From NCBI GenBank assembly GCA_002989075.1, contig PSQN01000016.1:1779346-1843345 (forward strand): a stretch of DNA of 64,000 nt. Direction: 5' to 3'. Both the position numbers and the translations under genes were made by a program. Below the pieces are notes generated by a model. It did not search any database and was not told where the DNA came from. It saw only the letters and a list, made by a program, of their open reading frames with translations. Below, piece by piece: positions 11,837 to 24,178 of this stretch (position 1 is the first letter of the stretch; each line of letters starts with the position of its first letter). The stretch comes from Arthonia radiata. Taxonomy: Eukaryota > Ascomycota > Arthoniomycetes > Arthoniales > Arthoniaceae.

Positions 11837-12476
11837 CATCAGCGAATCGCATTTGATTTTCATACAGCAAAGGAAATCACAAGCATACCGAGAACTTTTC
11901 ATTTCGTTTCTCAGACCGCGGACTGAGAGGACGAGTGACGAAGAAATGTACATACTACGAGTGAGCGAAATGTCAAAGACATGAACTTCTAAGTGGATTG
12001 ACCACACGGTATATGTGCTTCCATATCAGGCCATGCGCCAAATCTGTCCCTGCTGCCATGCCGCTTGATCGAGCACCCTCTCTCCAAACAACACTACGTA
12101 AGCGCTGAGCTATGGATTGGATTAGGATGAACTGACTCGAGCTGCAGCTGTACCCTGGATACAAATTTCACGCCACAGCCAAGCTATCCGTTCTAGGTAA
12201 TGTTTTCCTCGATAGCTGACACCATATCAACGACATCGCTCCTTCCTAGATACCGCTATGCTCGAGATTCCCATATCACCAGATACGGGATGAGGGTCCG
12301 AGCCCTCGTATCTGTGCTGATTAGTCTCTCAGTGCGCTACGATTCCGTGAACATTCCAGGCATCCTAAGCTAGCTTCTACCTAGCATGAGCTTTCAAGCG
12401 TAGCATGGAACGAAGGCAACTTCGTTGAACGGTGAATCGAGCTTCACAACGACCGCAATTCAACAACGGCGCCATC
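11837..12476. other. Intergenic region before the DUF3445 gene
   Basis: No gene is seen. It holds the 3' UTR of the WSC-domain gene and the promoter of the next plus-strand gene. Confidence 0.35.
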
Positions 12477-14183
12477 ATGAAAGGCCTTCTCGCTCTTGCC
12501 GCATCACTCGCCGGTATAGGCATATACCTCACCATCGTCCTCTACCGCGATCCATCCAAGCGGCGGCTAGTTCTCTCACGTTTAGGCATCCAGCATCACT
12601 CTCAATCATCCTCCTCCTATCCCTCGGAGAAGCAACCCTTGACCACTCCTCAATCACCAGACTACACGACCACATGTCCGCCATTTCGCTCCAAGCTGGC
12701 CACACTTCCAAACAATGCTCGCTTCATACCTCTCGGCCAGCACTGGAACCAGCTTCGTGGTGATGAGCTCACGCCGACCGGCTTTACAGTCGATGAGGCG
12801 AGGGACCTTCTGGGCAGTATGCCTGATTACGCCAAATTGGGTGGCGTACCTCTACCAGAACCCGTGTGGGAAGATTGGACGATTGAGAATGCAAAGGCGA
12901 GACCCTACCGGCCGCTGAGATGGAAGTATGCGCAAACGATGTGTAAGTCATGAGGTGCCCTGCTTTGCGATGACAAGGTCGGCTCGGCAGGAAAGCACCA
13001 CCGATCTTGCCAATGAGCAATAGCGCCGTTGCAGCCTGCTGACAGTGTGCATAGCCATCATGAAGCTTGATCCATCCTACTGGCTTGAGTTGGAGTCCTC
13101 ATACGCTCGCCGAATCAAGCAGCGTCAAGAGCTTTATGCTACCTACGGGTGAGTCTACGCTCGTTCTCGGTGCATCCATAAGCACCCAATAACTGTTCAA
13201 ACCACTTACTGAGCCTGCGGTCGTCCTTGCTCCGAGCTATACTGACACAGCATCTCAGCGACCACGTCCTCCAATGCCTCCCTGGTGCCGAACTCCTCAC
13301 CACCGAACTCATGGAACACGTTATCCAATTCCTCGCGGCCCGCTACCCGCACCTTTTCACCATCTGCCCCTCTTCGACCGATCCCTCCCATCACGTCCTG
13401 CACAACTACATTCTCTCCACCACCACGAACCTCACCACAACCCCGCCCCTCCACGTCCTCCTCAACAACATCCCTGAAGACTTCGCCCTCATGCAGCGCG
13501 ACGCCACCACAGGCCTCTACGTCTTCCGCGCCGGGATCATCTGCTCGGCCCTGGGCTGGAGCCTCGGCACCAAAATCGGAAAGAAACTTGCGGACATTCA
13601 CACTCCAGTCCCCGACTTCAAGGAGAAGCTGCAGTTCTCCATGGACCGGTATTTCGCGAAGATGCCGACTGATACCCCGATCCAGCGTGGGAGCTACGGT
13701 TTAGAGCATGGGGAGGCGTTGTTTGCGGCGCCCGGGACGGCGCATGGCGAGCACTTGGAGAAGGTGCGGAGTTCTCAGGATCCGGGGTTGAAGATCGAGG
13801 ACATCACGTTCAGGGTTGATTGGCAGACGCTGCGACGACTGCCAGTGACAGGCGCGATTGTGTTCAATTTCAAGGCGCTGTTTACGCCGTTGCCGGAGTT
13901 TCGGGAGGAGCCGTACATCCCGGCGCTGCTGGAGAAGGTGTTGAAGGAGGGGAAGGAGAGCATCATGGAGTATAAGGGGACGTGGGCGGTTGAGCATGTG
14001 GTGCTGCCGAAGCTGGCCGAGTGGAAGGAGGAGCAGGAGAGGGAGGGGATGACGGAGAAGGAGTGGGACGTGGAGACCTTAAGGGAGAGCCCATGGTTTC
14101 CCGGGTGGGTCGGAAGCTGGCAGGGAAAGATGGGAAGAAAAGAGGGAGGTGATGGGTTGAAGGGGCTGGGAAGGGAGCGGTGA
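12477..14183 (+). CDS. DUF3445 protein (haem-dependent oxidative N-demethylase-like), membrane-anchored
   Basis: Exons 12477-12942, 13055-13148 and 13259-14183 encode 494 residues; both introns are GT..AG and phases agree. An N-terminal hydrophobic segment (LLALAASLAGIGIYLTIVLY, residues 4-23) probably anchors the protein in a membrane. The conserved core begins at RPYRPLRWKYAQTM, followed by SIMKLDPSYWLELESSY and the block IPEDFALMQRD...LYVFRAGIICSALGWSLGTKIGK, ending near FREEPYIPALLEKVLKEG. This matches the DUF3445 family, whose bacterial members include the alpha subunit of a haem-dependent oxidative N-demethylase. Substrate and true activity in fungi are unknown. The upstream in-frame codons before 12477 contain no ATG, so this start is preferred. 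Confidence 0.85.
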
Positions 14184-14640
14184 GTGACGCGAAGGTGAAG
14201 GTAGGCGGGAATGAGCGATGTGCAGAACAGGACGAATCGCTCGAGCGGACTCTGACTGCGTATACCTCGATCTCCTCGACGATGGGAAGGCCGTGTTCCG
14301 TACGAGGTAATGAGATATCAGATCGTGCTCGGCATTGCTGCCACACCACCCTGGCGCAGCCACGTACTCCCTCCCGACGTTCACTTCATACCACAAGCTG
14401 CGTTGCGAAAGAAGCAAACAGTCAATCTATGATTATCACTAGAACTTTGAGGTACCGGCGATAGAATCGCCCGATAAAGCCGCGATGGCTCATGGCATGT
14501 ACGACAGTGGTAACAATGTCGAATCAGTCACGCCTGCCTCGATAAGCTCCAGACTCTGACGGGTAACCAGGAAAGACCTGTGCAGGCAAGACGTCCAGTT
14601 TCAGCGAGATCGGCCACCGTTGAGATATTGACTGAGTCGT
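14184..14640. other. Short spacer between the DUF3445 gene and the tandem array
   Basis: Nothing recognisable beyond a presumed 3' UTR. Confidence 0.3.
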
Positions 14641-17600
14641 CGTTTTGCTTCCAAATCCGTGCTCATTTTGAGGCCGCTATATTGATTTTTAAACCATGTC
14701 TTGATACTACAGTACCATTTACAGCACATCTCAAGTATCCTTACGAGTATGCTGTCTACTCCGCTGAGTTCTAGCCGCAAGAGCCATCGACAAACAGGTG
14801 GCGATTGGCCAGGTATAGGTCGCCGGTCAGGATATCAGGTTCATCGACTTCTTGCTTGGTTAGTTCAACACGTGTAGACAGGTAAGAACTATGCGTCCGT
14901 AAGCATATGCATCGACTTCAGAAGATCAGGCAACATGGAGATCTTGTATGCGGTCGTTATTTTGCTACCATTGCCGTTCTTTGGGTCGAGGCGGGGGGTC
15001 AATTTTTGAGTGGAGTGCGGACACCAAGCCGACTATCTCAATTCAATTGTCTCAGTCGATTAAGCATGCTACCATACTTTGGGAGCTATAAGGGGAAGAT
15101 TGATCGAGGAATAGCTCACTACCGTAGGGTTCACGGAGGGTGGTGAGGCACATCAGGCTCGCGATCTTTGACTCTACGGCTTTCATATTTGCACAAAATA
15201 ATGAGAACTATCACAGTAATGTTGGTATGGAGTTTGAGAGGGAGCGAAAGATGTTCACGTTTTGACCGAGCTTTGAAATCGATCTCCTACGCAACTCCCA
15301 TTCTGGAGGCGGCTGTCGCGAAATTTCATGACAGACTTGATGGAACAACAACCATACCAACGGAGTTATTAGAACTCTTTGGGTATGTTGTGTCTATCTT
15401 GGAGGTGCAGCTGTTCTACTGACTGAGTTATGGGATGCTGATTGGTACGTGTAGGGGGGTGGTGAGGTGGCTCAAGATATCGAAATCTTCTTCGATCGCA
15501 TTCATACGTTCACACGAGCAATAATGCTGCTATGACAGTTTAGATGCAGAGCATGGATGAGATCAAGAGGCATTGAAGATGTTCGACGCAAGAGTTCATG
15601 ATGCTCCTGCGGGTAGCCGTTTGAGAAGCGAGGTAGCGAGATTTTTACAGGCTTCCAGACGCAAATGTAATGTGTTCAAGGTCCTATGCTATTGGTTTTG
15701 AGCATGGTGCCGTACTTCGGAGGCTGCAGCTGCCACTTTGTGTGAGATACGCGTGCTGCATGTGGGCTGGGCACCGGCCGGCGAGATGGGCTGGGCCGTC
15801 GGGTGCTTGTCTGATGGTATTCAAATACTAACCCGCAGATACTGTAGATAATTTGATGATACTCTTAAAGTTTTGAGACCACGCGATAATTATAAGGGGT
15901 TTCGAGATTTTGGAAAATGATGGGTAATGCGTGGGTTTTGTTTCGAGGAAGGTAGGTATGCTTACTTTTCGTTGGCGTCCGAATCCATCAAAAGAGCAAC
16001 CAGAAAGCTATCGAGTCAACCTGAGTATGTTGGCAAAGTCTCAGAAGAATAGCAGTAGCTTTTGATCGATCATGGAGTGGGTGGTAGTGGAGGGCAGTGG
16101 ACATGGTAGCATATCGGCTTTCTTAAAATTGTGTTGATTATCATCAAACTTACACAAAAGTACGCTGTAACAAGTCGTATTCTTGTGTAGAGATTTCAGA
16201 GGTACGTGATCAGGGTGGACAATCTCGATTTTTTGGAAGTAGTGGGTATCTCTTGGGTATATGCACGAGACAGGTGAGCCGATTTTTAGATGGCCTCTGA
16301 AGGCGCAGAAAAGAATACCGAAAGATTCATCGTAGGACTCCGAGTATGTTGTCAGCGTTTGAAAAGTATAGCTCTGGATCTGAATATGTGAGATGTGCTG
16401 GTGTGTGGCGTAGCTGAAGGTGGTTCGTACGGTGGTGACAAGGTGAGATCCGCCAATTTTGCTCTGATGCTTTTCAAACTTTCACAGATGTATCTTATGC
16501 AGTACAGGTCAAGATTGCTTGCACTTTGATGGTAGTGCAACCCGTGTGAAAAACTTCGAGGTTTTGGTCGTGGTGGTTACCATTTGGTCTTCGATTCGGT
16601 GGATTTGGTGTCATTCTTCAACAACGTCCGATTCAAGGATTTTTCTGCTTGTTCGAGACCGTTTCCTCAGAACAACATGGCGTGGCAGTTTTGAAGTCGT
16701 AGCTGTCGGATTGAATAACTCGGACGAGCCACGCATGCAACGCCAATAAGGTCAGTAAGCAGGCCGGGCCACTCATTTGAGGCCGGATCTTCTCAAGCCT
16801 CTAGCAGCGTATCGCAGTCATGAGTAGCTTTAGACAACGAATGAAATTGCGCTTGTTTTGCTAGTCGCGGTGTGTGCCAGCTTGAGGGTGGTGGTGTCAG
16901 TACTGGGTTTCAAACGGGAGACAGCCGGGCCAAGTTTTCAACACAGTCGAACAAGCTCAAATCACTTACCATGCGATATTACGTGATAGTCCGTATATGT
17001 TGTGGCCTGCTTGAGGGCAGAGCCGCAAGACTGGCGCGAAAAGATGCACGAGTCTGCGGCACAACCAGAGCACTCAATAGACAGGGAATAGCGGTTGCGT
17101 TTACTTACATCAGGAACTCCAGAAGCCATAGAAACTTCGGCACATCAAACAACTGGCAAATAGCTTTCGAGTGAGTTCAGTAAAGGAGCCTAAATAGTTA
17201 TGTGAAAATGTGGTCAATTCCGTAGACCGTGGTCTGGCTTTGGTCTTAGTTTCGAGGCAGGCATGGTGATTTTTAAGCGGCGTTCAGATCACTTATGACT
17301 GGCATTGTCTTGCAGCGTGGGCTGGTCTCAGTGTGTTGTGATGCTCTTGAGAACGTGGGTGCTAGGCCCGCGGGTTGAGGTTGGGGTATTGGGTACAGCG
17401 GGGTGGTGCAGTGTAACTCGAAGAAATTGTCAAGGTCGCTAAATCTTATTCGGATCAGGTCGAAAACGACACAAACTGGTGTTCTAACGATGCTCTCTTG
17501 AATGGAAGTCTTTTTGATACTGTTACAAAGGTCTAGAAATATCGTTATTTCGCGACGGTTGGTCTCCGTCTTGGAAAATGGATTTCGAGGCAGCTGTCGT

Positions 17601-17700
17601 GACTTTCGAACGTCTTTCGAACGAGCTGAAATTGGCATTGGATATACAATCAAAAGTCATGGGTACGGTATGGAGTCATCGAAACCATGCAAGCAAAGAT
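14640..17700. repeat. Strongly diverged tandem array, period about 320 bp, roughly nine to ten units
   Basis: No gene is seen in this stretch, but several short anchors recur at near-constant spacing. One anchor of the form GTATGTTGT / GCATGCTACC occurs near 14748, 15062, 15381, 15700, 16021, 16341 and 16991. A second (GAGGC...GATTTTT) occurs near 14671, 14987, 15306, 15629, 16268 and 17250. A third (TTCAAA/TTCATA followed by CACA) occurs near 15182, 15502, 15819, 16142 and 16476. GGGTGGTGAGG-like blocks occur near 15135 and 15454. The order of anchors is the same in each unit, which is what an old tandem array would show. Units are so diverged that the repeat is not obvious locally. Unit boundaries are approximate and were placed by eye. 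Confidence 0.6.
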
Positions 17701-18056
17701 GGCAGAGTTGGGTTTTTGGGGGTAGCTGGTCAAGGAGGCGTTTTCGAGTGATGCCAAGAGATATCCGCAGCGTCCATCATCTAGTATTTTCTTCTCAATA
17801 TATACTGTGACGGTAAGAGATCAGACACGCTCAACTGCAGTAGCGCATGGCGATTCTCGAATGCGAAAACCCGGGCCGCGCACCGGGAGGTCCGACATCT
17901 GAGACCTTGAACTTCGGATACCAGGAACGGGGCTCACAGCTGAGGCTAGGGACCACGTCTAGCAGCTTGAAATTCTCTCGTGAACCTGTGGTGCATCAAA
18001 ATGGATCAGATGGTCAAAGTCTCACAAGTAACATCTCGCTTGGGCTTGTGAGTACC

Positions 18057-20138
18057 CTATTCATTGAAGCAGATAGAGCCAGATTGCAACGGCACACCTT
18101 TCGTAGGACCATAGGTACCAATTACCTGTCTCTCTCGTCCGCCGCTTGGTGTAATCACCTCGGCGACTTCGAACATGACGCTTATACCCATGCTCTCTTC
18201 GCATTGATCGTCCCCTGAGCACGACTCTGGGCTGCGACAATAGTGCTTTTGGATCGGATAAGTTTCTTCTTCCGGGTCTCGCTGGTCGACATCACGCCAG
18301 CTCAGTCCAAAGAGTGGCGGACAGTATTCGGTCTCACGTCGAATCATAACGTGGAGGCTACGACCTTTCACAATGCCTTCGGCAAGGCCGAGACTCTCGC
18401 CGATGATACGCAGGACAATAGCATGCACGTCAATATTCGAATCGGGTCCGCTGTTACTTAGCTTTTGAAACATTCCTGCATAGGACAGCTTATGACTGAT
18501 GTCGGCTTGAATTACATGAAATAGCATCTCCGTCGCAGTACTACACCGTCCATGAAGAGCTTTCTCAAAAGCGGAATGGGCCTTGAGGATCATAGATGGG
18601 GTGTACTCCCATGACAGAGTGGCCTTTTGAAGAGTGTCGAGTAGGTGGCTGCATGCTTGATCGGTGTTGGGCTTCTCCACCGCCTCTAGAGCGCCTATGC
18701 AGTCAATTTTCGCGCGCCGGAAGCGACTCCCCGAGAATTCAGGGATTCCAAAATCTTCAAACGCCGGTAGTAGTGGGCCAAAAACATCTCCGGCATGCTC
18801 GATTCTTGTGTCGTCATCCATGTAAGACGCAGGGCGCCAGTCGAGTGAGGACGAGTCTAGAGAGCCAAAGACACCGGATGGCGCAAAGGTCGCTAGTTTC
18901 AAAAAGGCTTTGCTCCTCAGCTGAGTGACTGCGTCCTCAAGAAGAGCTTTGTGCGACAGGCTTCGAAAGTTGTGTGGTATTACGTAGTTAGGACAGTCAG
19001 TGAATACAGCAAGCACGTAGTCCTTCGCTTGCGTTGCGACGCGTGTAGACTGTGCGAGGTCAAAAAGAGATGTTGTAAACCTTGTCATGTCATTGAGCCA
19101 GTTATGCGGCTTGCGAGCTTCTTCGGGCACAGCAAATCGCTCGCCTAGCAAAAGTCTCATGGCAGAGCTCTGTCGAAGCCTTTGTAGCGAACTCGAGGAT
19201 GTGTTGTATTGTTGCCATAACTGGAGTACGGCCGTCAGTGTCAAAAGGGCTTTCGTAGAGTCAACACCCAGACGCTCCTCATCGAACCTCATGTGCGCAT
19301 CCGATGGCTGACCTGATACTATTACGTAAGTCTGCTCTGAAGCGTCAACATCGTCACAGTCTAGTTTCATCTCGCTCGAGCGGGACGAAAGCCATAGTCT
19401 GGTCACTGGTGAGAGCCGTTCTACGTCCAGAGGTGTCAGCCTTTTCCTCTGGCTCGCCGTCTCATGGTCTTCTTTGTCATTCGAGCGAATCTGAGAATGC
19501 TGAGAGTCCCACCAGACCGGGCATGATGCTACTTCGACACTTGTCCAGGCCACTCTGGCGCTGTTGGCGTTAAGGAACTCCTGTCGGGGTCAGAGTCGAG
19601 TGGCTCACGAGAGGAAGCTCACGTCATTGGGGCAATGCCTGTATGTGCTAACATCCTGTGGGCCTACGTCGATGGCAGCCTGCAGCCTTTTTTCCACGCA
19701 TGTGCAACGCGGGCCTGGTAATAGAATCACCACATCCAGGGTCCTGTAGATCTCTGGTATCTTGGCCAATGTTTGGCGAACCTCCTCAGTATCGTCCTGG
19801 AAGATGCAGAGCTGATCTATCCAACAGCAGTCCGTGATCGACTGGCTGCTTCCAGTAGTGTCTTGATGACAGAGCCCGTGTAAGGTGGTGACCAGGTCTG
19901 TAACGTCCCACTCGTCACCAAGCTCCATGAACACCTCGCTGCCATCTTTGTAATGGCCGATCGAACGTTCAATCCGGTTGAATGCGCCCCATGTGTAGGA
20001 TATTGCTGTCGCGGCGTTGTGTTGGAGCTTTTGATAGTGGTGGACTACAAGGAGGTGTGAAGGTACAGCTCGGGCAAGCTTGCAGTGCTCGTCTTGGCAT
20101 TGCTCCAGCCTCACAACACGTGCGATTGTTTCTCCCAT
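18057..20138 (-). CDS. Heterokaryon incompatibility (HET) domain protein
   Basis: Exons 20138-19623 and 19580-18057 (42-nt intron, phase 0) encode 679 residues. The N-terminal part carries HET-domain landmarks: AISYTWGAF (residues 45-53) and CWIDQLCIFQDD (105-116), followed by EVRQTLAKIPEIYRTLDVVILLPG. The rest is a long, mostly helical C-terminal region with no further domain I can name. Fungal HET proteins act in non-self recognition after hyphal fusion and can trigger cell death; many genomes carry dozens, most uncharacterised. It lies directly beside a gene-free tandem array, a setting common for this fast-evolving family. The intron is short but its boundaries keep the frame and join well. 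Confidence 0.87.
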
Positions 20139-20318
20139 AATGGGTGACTGTCAAGTCAACTTCAGGTGCAATGGTTTGTTCCGTCGTTGACTGTCAGCAA
20201 AATTTTGTTAGTCAAGCGCATGCTGAAGGTTGTCGTTTTTGGTGTGCAAGGCTGTAGCAACAAGCAGATGGAAAGACGTGTGTGGATTGGCCTGAAAGAG
20301 AAGTCGCTGGGCTGTGCT

Positions 20319-20378
20319 ACGCCTCGTGCATGAACGCCTTGTGCATTGACGCCTCGTGCATTGACGCCTCGTGCATTG
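20319..20378. repeat. 15-bp minisatellite, four copies
   Basis: Four head-to-tail copies of a 15-bp unit close to ACGCCTCGTGCATTG; the last two are identical and the first two differ at one or two positions. The repeat lies upstream of the HET gene and downstream of the Atg38-like gene. Confidence 0.9.
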
Positions 20379-20574
20379 GCACCAGGTCGGAGTGAGGCGT
20401 TGAGATATAGCGCTGCACGCTCAGCGTCTAAGGCGATGTGCAATGCTATATGAGCGAGCATAGACGGAACAGGAAGATATTCCGTCATACTCCCAGTGTC
20501 ATGCGACTTCTGCGCACTCAGGCTTGGTTCGCAAAGGCAAGCAGGCGAGGCAGACACGGCGCATCCAAAGCACC

Positions 20575-22053
20575 TCATCCAGCGCTCCCACCACCAGCCG
20601 GGCTCTCCCTCCTCAATCTCGCACCCGCTTTCAACTCCTCCCACCGCTGCCGATACCTCTGCACAACAGCCTTCAATTTCTCATTCTCTCGTCCCATTCT
20701 TTCGAGCTCACCTTCGAGCTTCTTCACCCGCTCCTCGAGCTCCCTCATCTTTTCCGCGTCTACTTTACCCGCCTCTAGACTCTTCGACTCGCTCGGTCGC
20801 GCCCGCTGCGCTTCCATCCGTATACTCGCATGCAGATCTTGCGTCTGGCGTTGCGACGACTGCTGCCACATGTACAGGCGCTTGCTGTAGTCGTTGAGTA
20901 CCTTCTTCAGGCTTGCATTCTCGGTCTCGAGTTCCTCGAGGGTCTTGTTGAGGTTGGGAGACTTCATGGCTTGCTGAGCGCGATGAGAGCCCGATCTTGA
21001 AGGCGTCTCTTGCGCATCCACAAAGTTGTCCGTAGAGTTTGCAGCGGAAGCGCGAGCACGCCGCTCTTCGTGTGAGAGCATTTTGGCGTAGGACATAGCG
21101 CCGCCCCCCGTGGGCACGATCTGGAAAGAATCCTGCATGGGGATGGAATGAGAGTCCTCCTTGACCGCATTCAGCGCGGCTCTTGAGAAGAGCTTCGTAA
21201 TGTCAGGCGTGGACGCTGTAGGTACCGCCTTTGCTTCAGACGGCTTGGAGAGCGCCGATTGTGTCGCCGGTGCCATCACAGCCTCCGTCGCGGGTTGAGT
21301 AAGCGGCAGTCCAGCAAAGGCAAGCGGCGCTGACAACGCCGAGAAGATTCCCTCGACGGAGCTGTAAAATTTCTGGAAGGCGTAGTCAGAGGGTGCGGAT
21401 GATGAGGAGTTCTGTGTTGGCTGATCCTGCATTGATGTTTCAATAGCGGGTTGGGCTGGATCATTTGACCCCTCACGGTTTTGAGGCATTGGATGAGCGT
21501 CGCTGGACATGTTATGCCTCAATGAATCGCGCGCCGACTGATGCTCAGGAATAGTCTCCGCGCGACCTGAGCTTCGCTGCTGTACGGACGGTATGCCTCT
21601 CGCTGAAGCAAGGTTACTGGCGATAGAAGTCCGCATCTCACGTGACGTCTTTCTTTGGGTGCTAGGTGAAGATGGTCGCTTGCGCATCTTGTTGCGACTA
21701 GCACTCTCATCACTCGGCTTCACTGCAGCGTCATCTGCGCCTTCTGGCGTAGCGGAAACATTCTCTACATTCAGGCGAGGATGATCTGTTGCGGACTTCA
21801 CTATGACTGCCAATTCCTTGTGCTGGTTCTCGAGCAGCTTAAGGATGCGCAAGGCCTCTGAATCATTCGTGCTGGACGCAGCGGCTGCATACTGGCTTGC
21901 TGCGTCCTTGTGGTCTTGCTGAGCCTGGGATGAGTCTTTCGCGGCTGCAAAAGCCGAGCGACTTGAATGCTGTGCCTAACACAAGCATTGGTGACTGGTA
22001 CGGAAGCGCATGACTGTCATCAGACTCACATTCGTTAGTGGCGATGCTTCCAT
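20575..22053 (-). CDS. MIT-domain and coiled-coil protein, Atg38/NRBF2-like
   Basis: Exon 1 is only 24 nt (22053-22030, MEASPLTN) and exon 2 is 21975-20575; the 54-nt intron is GT..AG in phase 0. The product has 474 residues. Residues 9-70 form an MIT-like helical hairpin (AQHSSRSAFAAAKDSSQAQQ, then EALRILKLLENQHKELAVIV). The middle is low-complexity, with a conserved-looking patch FQIVPTGGGAMSYAKMLSHE. The C-terminal 90 residues are a strong coiled coil rich in Glu, Lys and Arg. This layout matches fungal Atg38, a subunit that links Atg14 and Vps34 in the autophagy PI3-kinase complex. Homology is judged by architecture and motif style, so the name is a proposal. Confidence 0.72.
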
Positions 22054-23004
22054 GATGTCTCATGAACTTGTTAATCGATACTGTGAGTTCATCTCAAGGT
22101 AAAGAAAATAGGCTAGCTGGTAGATTTCTTGGCAGCAACAAGACTGGGGGTGTATGACAAACTTAATGTGGCACAGAGCTAAGATGTGACTGCCCTGTAA
22201 GTGTGTCACCGCAACGGCGCCGGCCCCTTGCACGATCAAATTTACTCCTGAAGCATTTCTTTTCCGTGCAAAGACTTGCCAAATTTAATATTGACACTCA
22301 AGTAAGTTGCTCCGGCATTGTCGGAATTCTTAGCTCGAGAAGCCACAACCATATACGCTGAAGTTTTCACGTCGGGCACGTACGTCATGATCGATCCCCA
22401 ACTGTAACACTGCATCGCCTCTCTGCGCATCGGTACTCCGGCACCCACCAGCCCCTTGTTCCGTTGAAACTGTGGATATGCCGCAACAGTTATTCCAAGC
22501 GCAGAAGGATTGCCCGACTATGCGGGAGCAAGTCCCGTTTGGACGAAGCGTGCTCAGCTTTCACAGATCCTGGTGACCGCTTGCTGGTTGTCATGGAAGG
22601 CTATGTACGAATTGCCAAAGAGCCGTTTAGTCTATATTCCGAAAGCCTTCCGCTGAACAGCGGTAAACTCCAAGTTGGCTTGCCTTAAACTACGGGAGGC
22701 TGCTCAGCTAAACGCCTGCTAAAACGCCAGTATGTCGAGCATCAGGAGGGCGAGAGTACAGGTTGACGAATGCATGTGACGAGAACGAGACAAGACTGTT
22801 TTGGCCCGTTTCCAGCAGAGATTGGAACATCATGGCTTCACATATTACTGACTTGCTATAGAGAGTGTATTTGGTCGACAACTAGGGGAACATCCAAGAA
22901 ATAAAATAGTGCCTCACTGACATCGAGGCGTGAGAGAAACACAGCTATCGGAAGCAGGCCTCTCCGGACCTCACCCGTCCTTTACACGGTCTTGCCACAA
23001 CTCC
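22054..23004. other. Intergenic region, no gene recognised
   Basis: Contains the upstream region of the Atg38-like gene and the 3' flank of the small secreted protein gene. Open frames here are short and unconvincing. Confidence 0.35.
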
Positions 23005-23553
23005 CTAGCAGCCATACCCGCCCTTGACGAGGACATTGTGGTTGTCGTTCTGCACGATGTCAGCGCGCCTGCGACCTGTCTTAGCTCATGTAACTCACAT
23101 AGAAGGCTTGCATAGCATGAACGTAGCTGTTCTCGCTCTCTCCGTCGGCGCCCCTAGGATCGCACTTGGAGAATAGGCTCTGGACTTCCTGCGCAATTAC
23201 ATCCGCACCAATAGAGTACGCGCTGGGAGAGTCGTTGCAGAGCGAAATGCCCGTGCCGTAAGAGCACGAAACCAGTCTGCAGGAGCGCCCGGCGGCGGTC
23301 TCGCGCGCTCCTCCCATGCCATTCAAATACCTGATCCCATTGCGGACCGGGTCTTCGGTGAAATCGGCGTAGTTGGTAAGACCGCAGTTCTGGGCCGTGA
23401 CCTAACGATGGTTAGGGTGAGACTTTAGACTGGAGAAGCACTTACGGCTGAGCGTGGACTGAGCGTGCTCTTTTCAACGGTGCCGGTCTGGTTGGTGGGA
23501 AGGCCTAACGCGAGACCAAGCATGGTCAGAGAGACGATGATGGAGGTATGCAT
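23005..23553 (-). CDS. Small cysteine-rich secreted protein
   Basis: Exons 23553-23446, 23401-23099 and 23049-23005, all phase 0, encode 151 residues. The N-terminus is a clear signal peptide (MHTSIIVSLTMLGLALGLP). The mature part has six cysteines, in NCG, SCR, SCS, LCN, KCD and the terminal GC. The pattern around RSCRLVSCSYGTGISLCND, a following helix ADVIAQEVQSLFSKC, and a C-terminal NDNHNVLVKGGYGC recalls a small secreted family widespread in ascomycetes, in which an RVSCSYN..IWWCND-type motif precedes an IADG helix and a WNVIV-type end. No function is known to me. It could be a structural exoprotein or an effector. Confidence 0.82.
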
Positions 23554-24178
23554 TGCGTAGGATGGAATTCTGAGCTGATTTGATGAGATTAAGTGTTCTA
23601 AGTCTGGCTTTGGTAAGTCTAGCTGATGGTCACAAATTACGAAAGGACAGCCAGAAGGTTGGAGAGCCATGCTTTATATTCAGGGCCAACGCGCTGACAT
23701 CACGCCGTGCAAAGTCCTCACCGTAATCTCGAGGTGTGGTGGTGTGAGTGGATATCCCGCTGAGTGAGAAGTGAACATAATGTTATTTCTTCGCCGTACT
23801 CCCGAAGTGCGATGGTGTGTGTGGCTGACCTGCTGCGTGAGCAGTGAATGCGATGTCACGTCCTGATCCTGGACTAGACGATTCAAACCCATGTCATAGC
23901 CTTTCAGCTGGCCACGCCAACTTCAAACAAAGATACCAATGGAATGGAATCATTCGAATTGGAATCGCGTTTCAATGGAATATTCCACGAAAGGATCGCT
24001 CTCTAGCACAAGCACGGATTCGGTGCCTACTGTATACCGCCTTTCCTATTCTACTAACACTGCTTGTTCATACTTGCAACAGCGATGATTGGGATGCCCA
24101 ATGAGGCCGTAAGAACTGACGTTTGAGACTTCCTACCTGCAAATATAGCGTAGTAAGACGATAAAATTGTTCTCCATC
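23554..24178. other. Intergenic region upstream of the small secreted protein gene
   Basis: No gene is seen. Two related short blocks (near 23735 and 23800, each with GGTGTG and GCTGA) suggest a small local duplication. Confidence 0.3.

Noticed and set aside
17847-18461. Plus-strand open frames before and across the HET gene
   Set aside because: They overlap the end of the HET coding sequence on the other strand and have no recognisable product.
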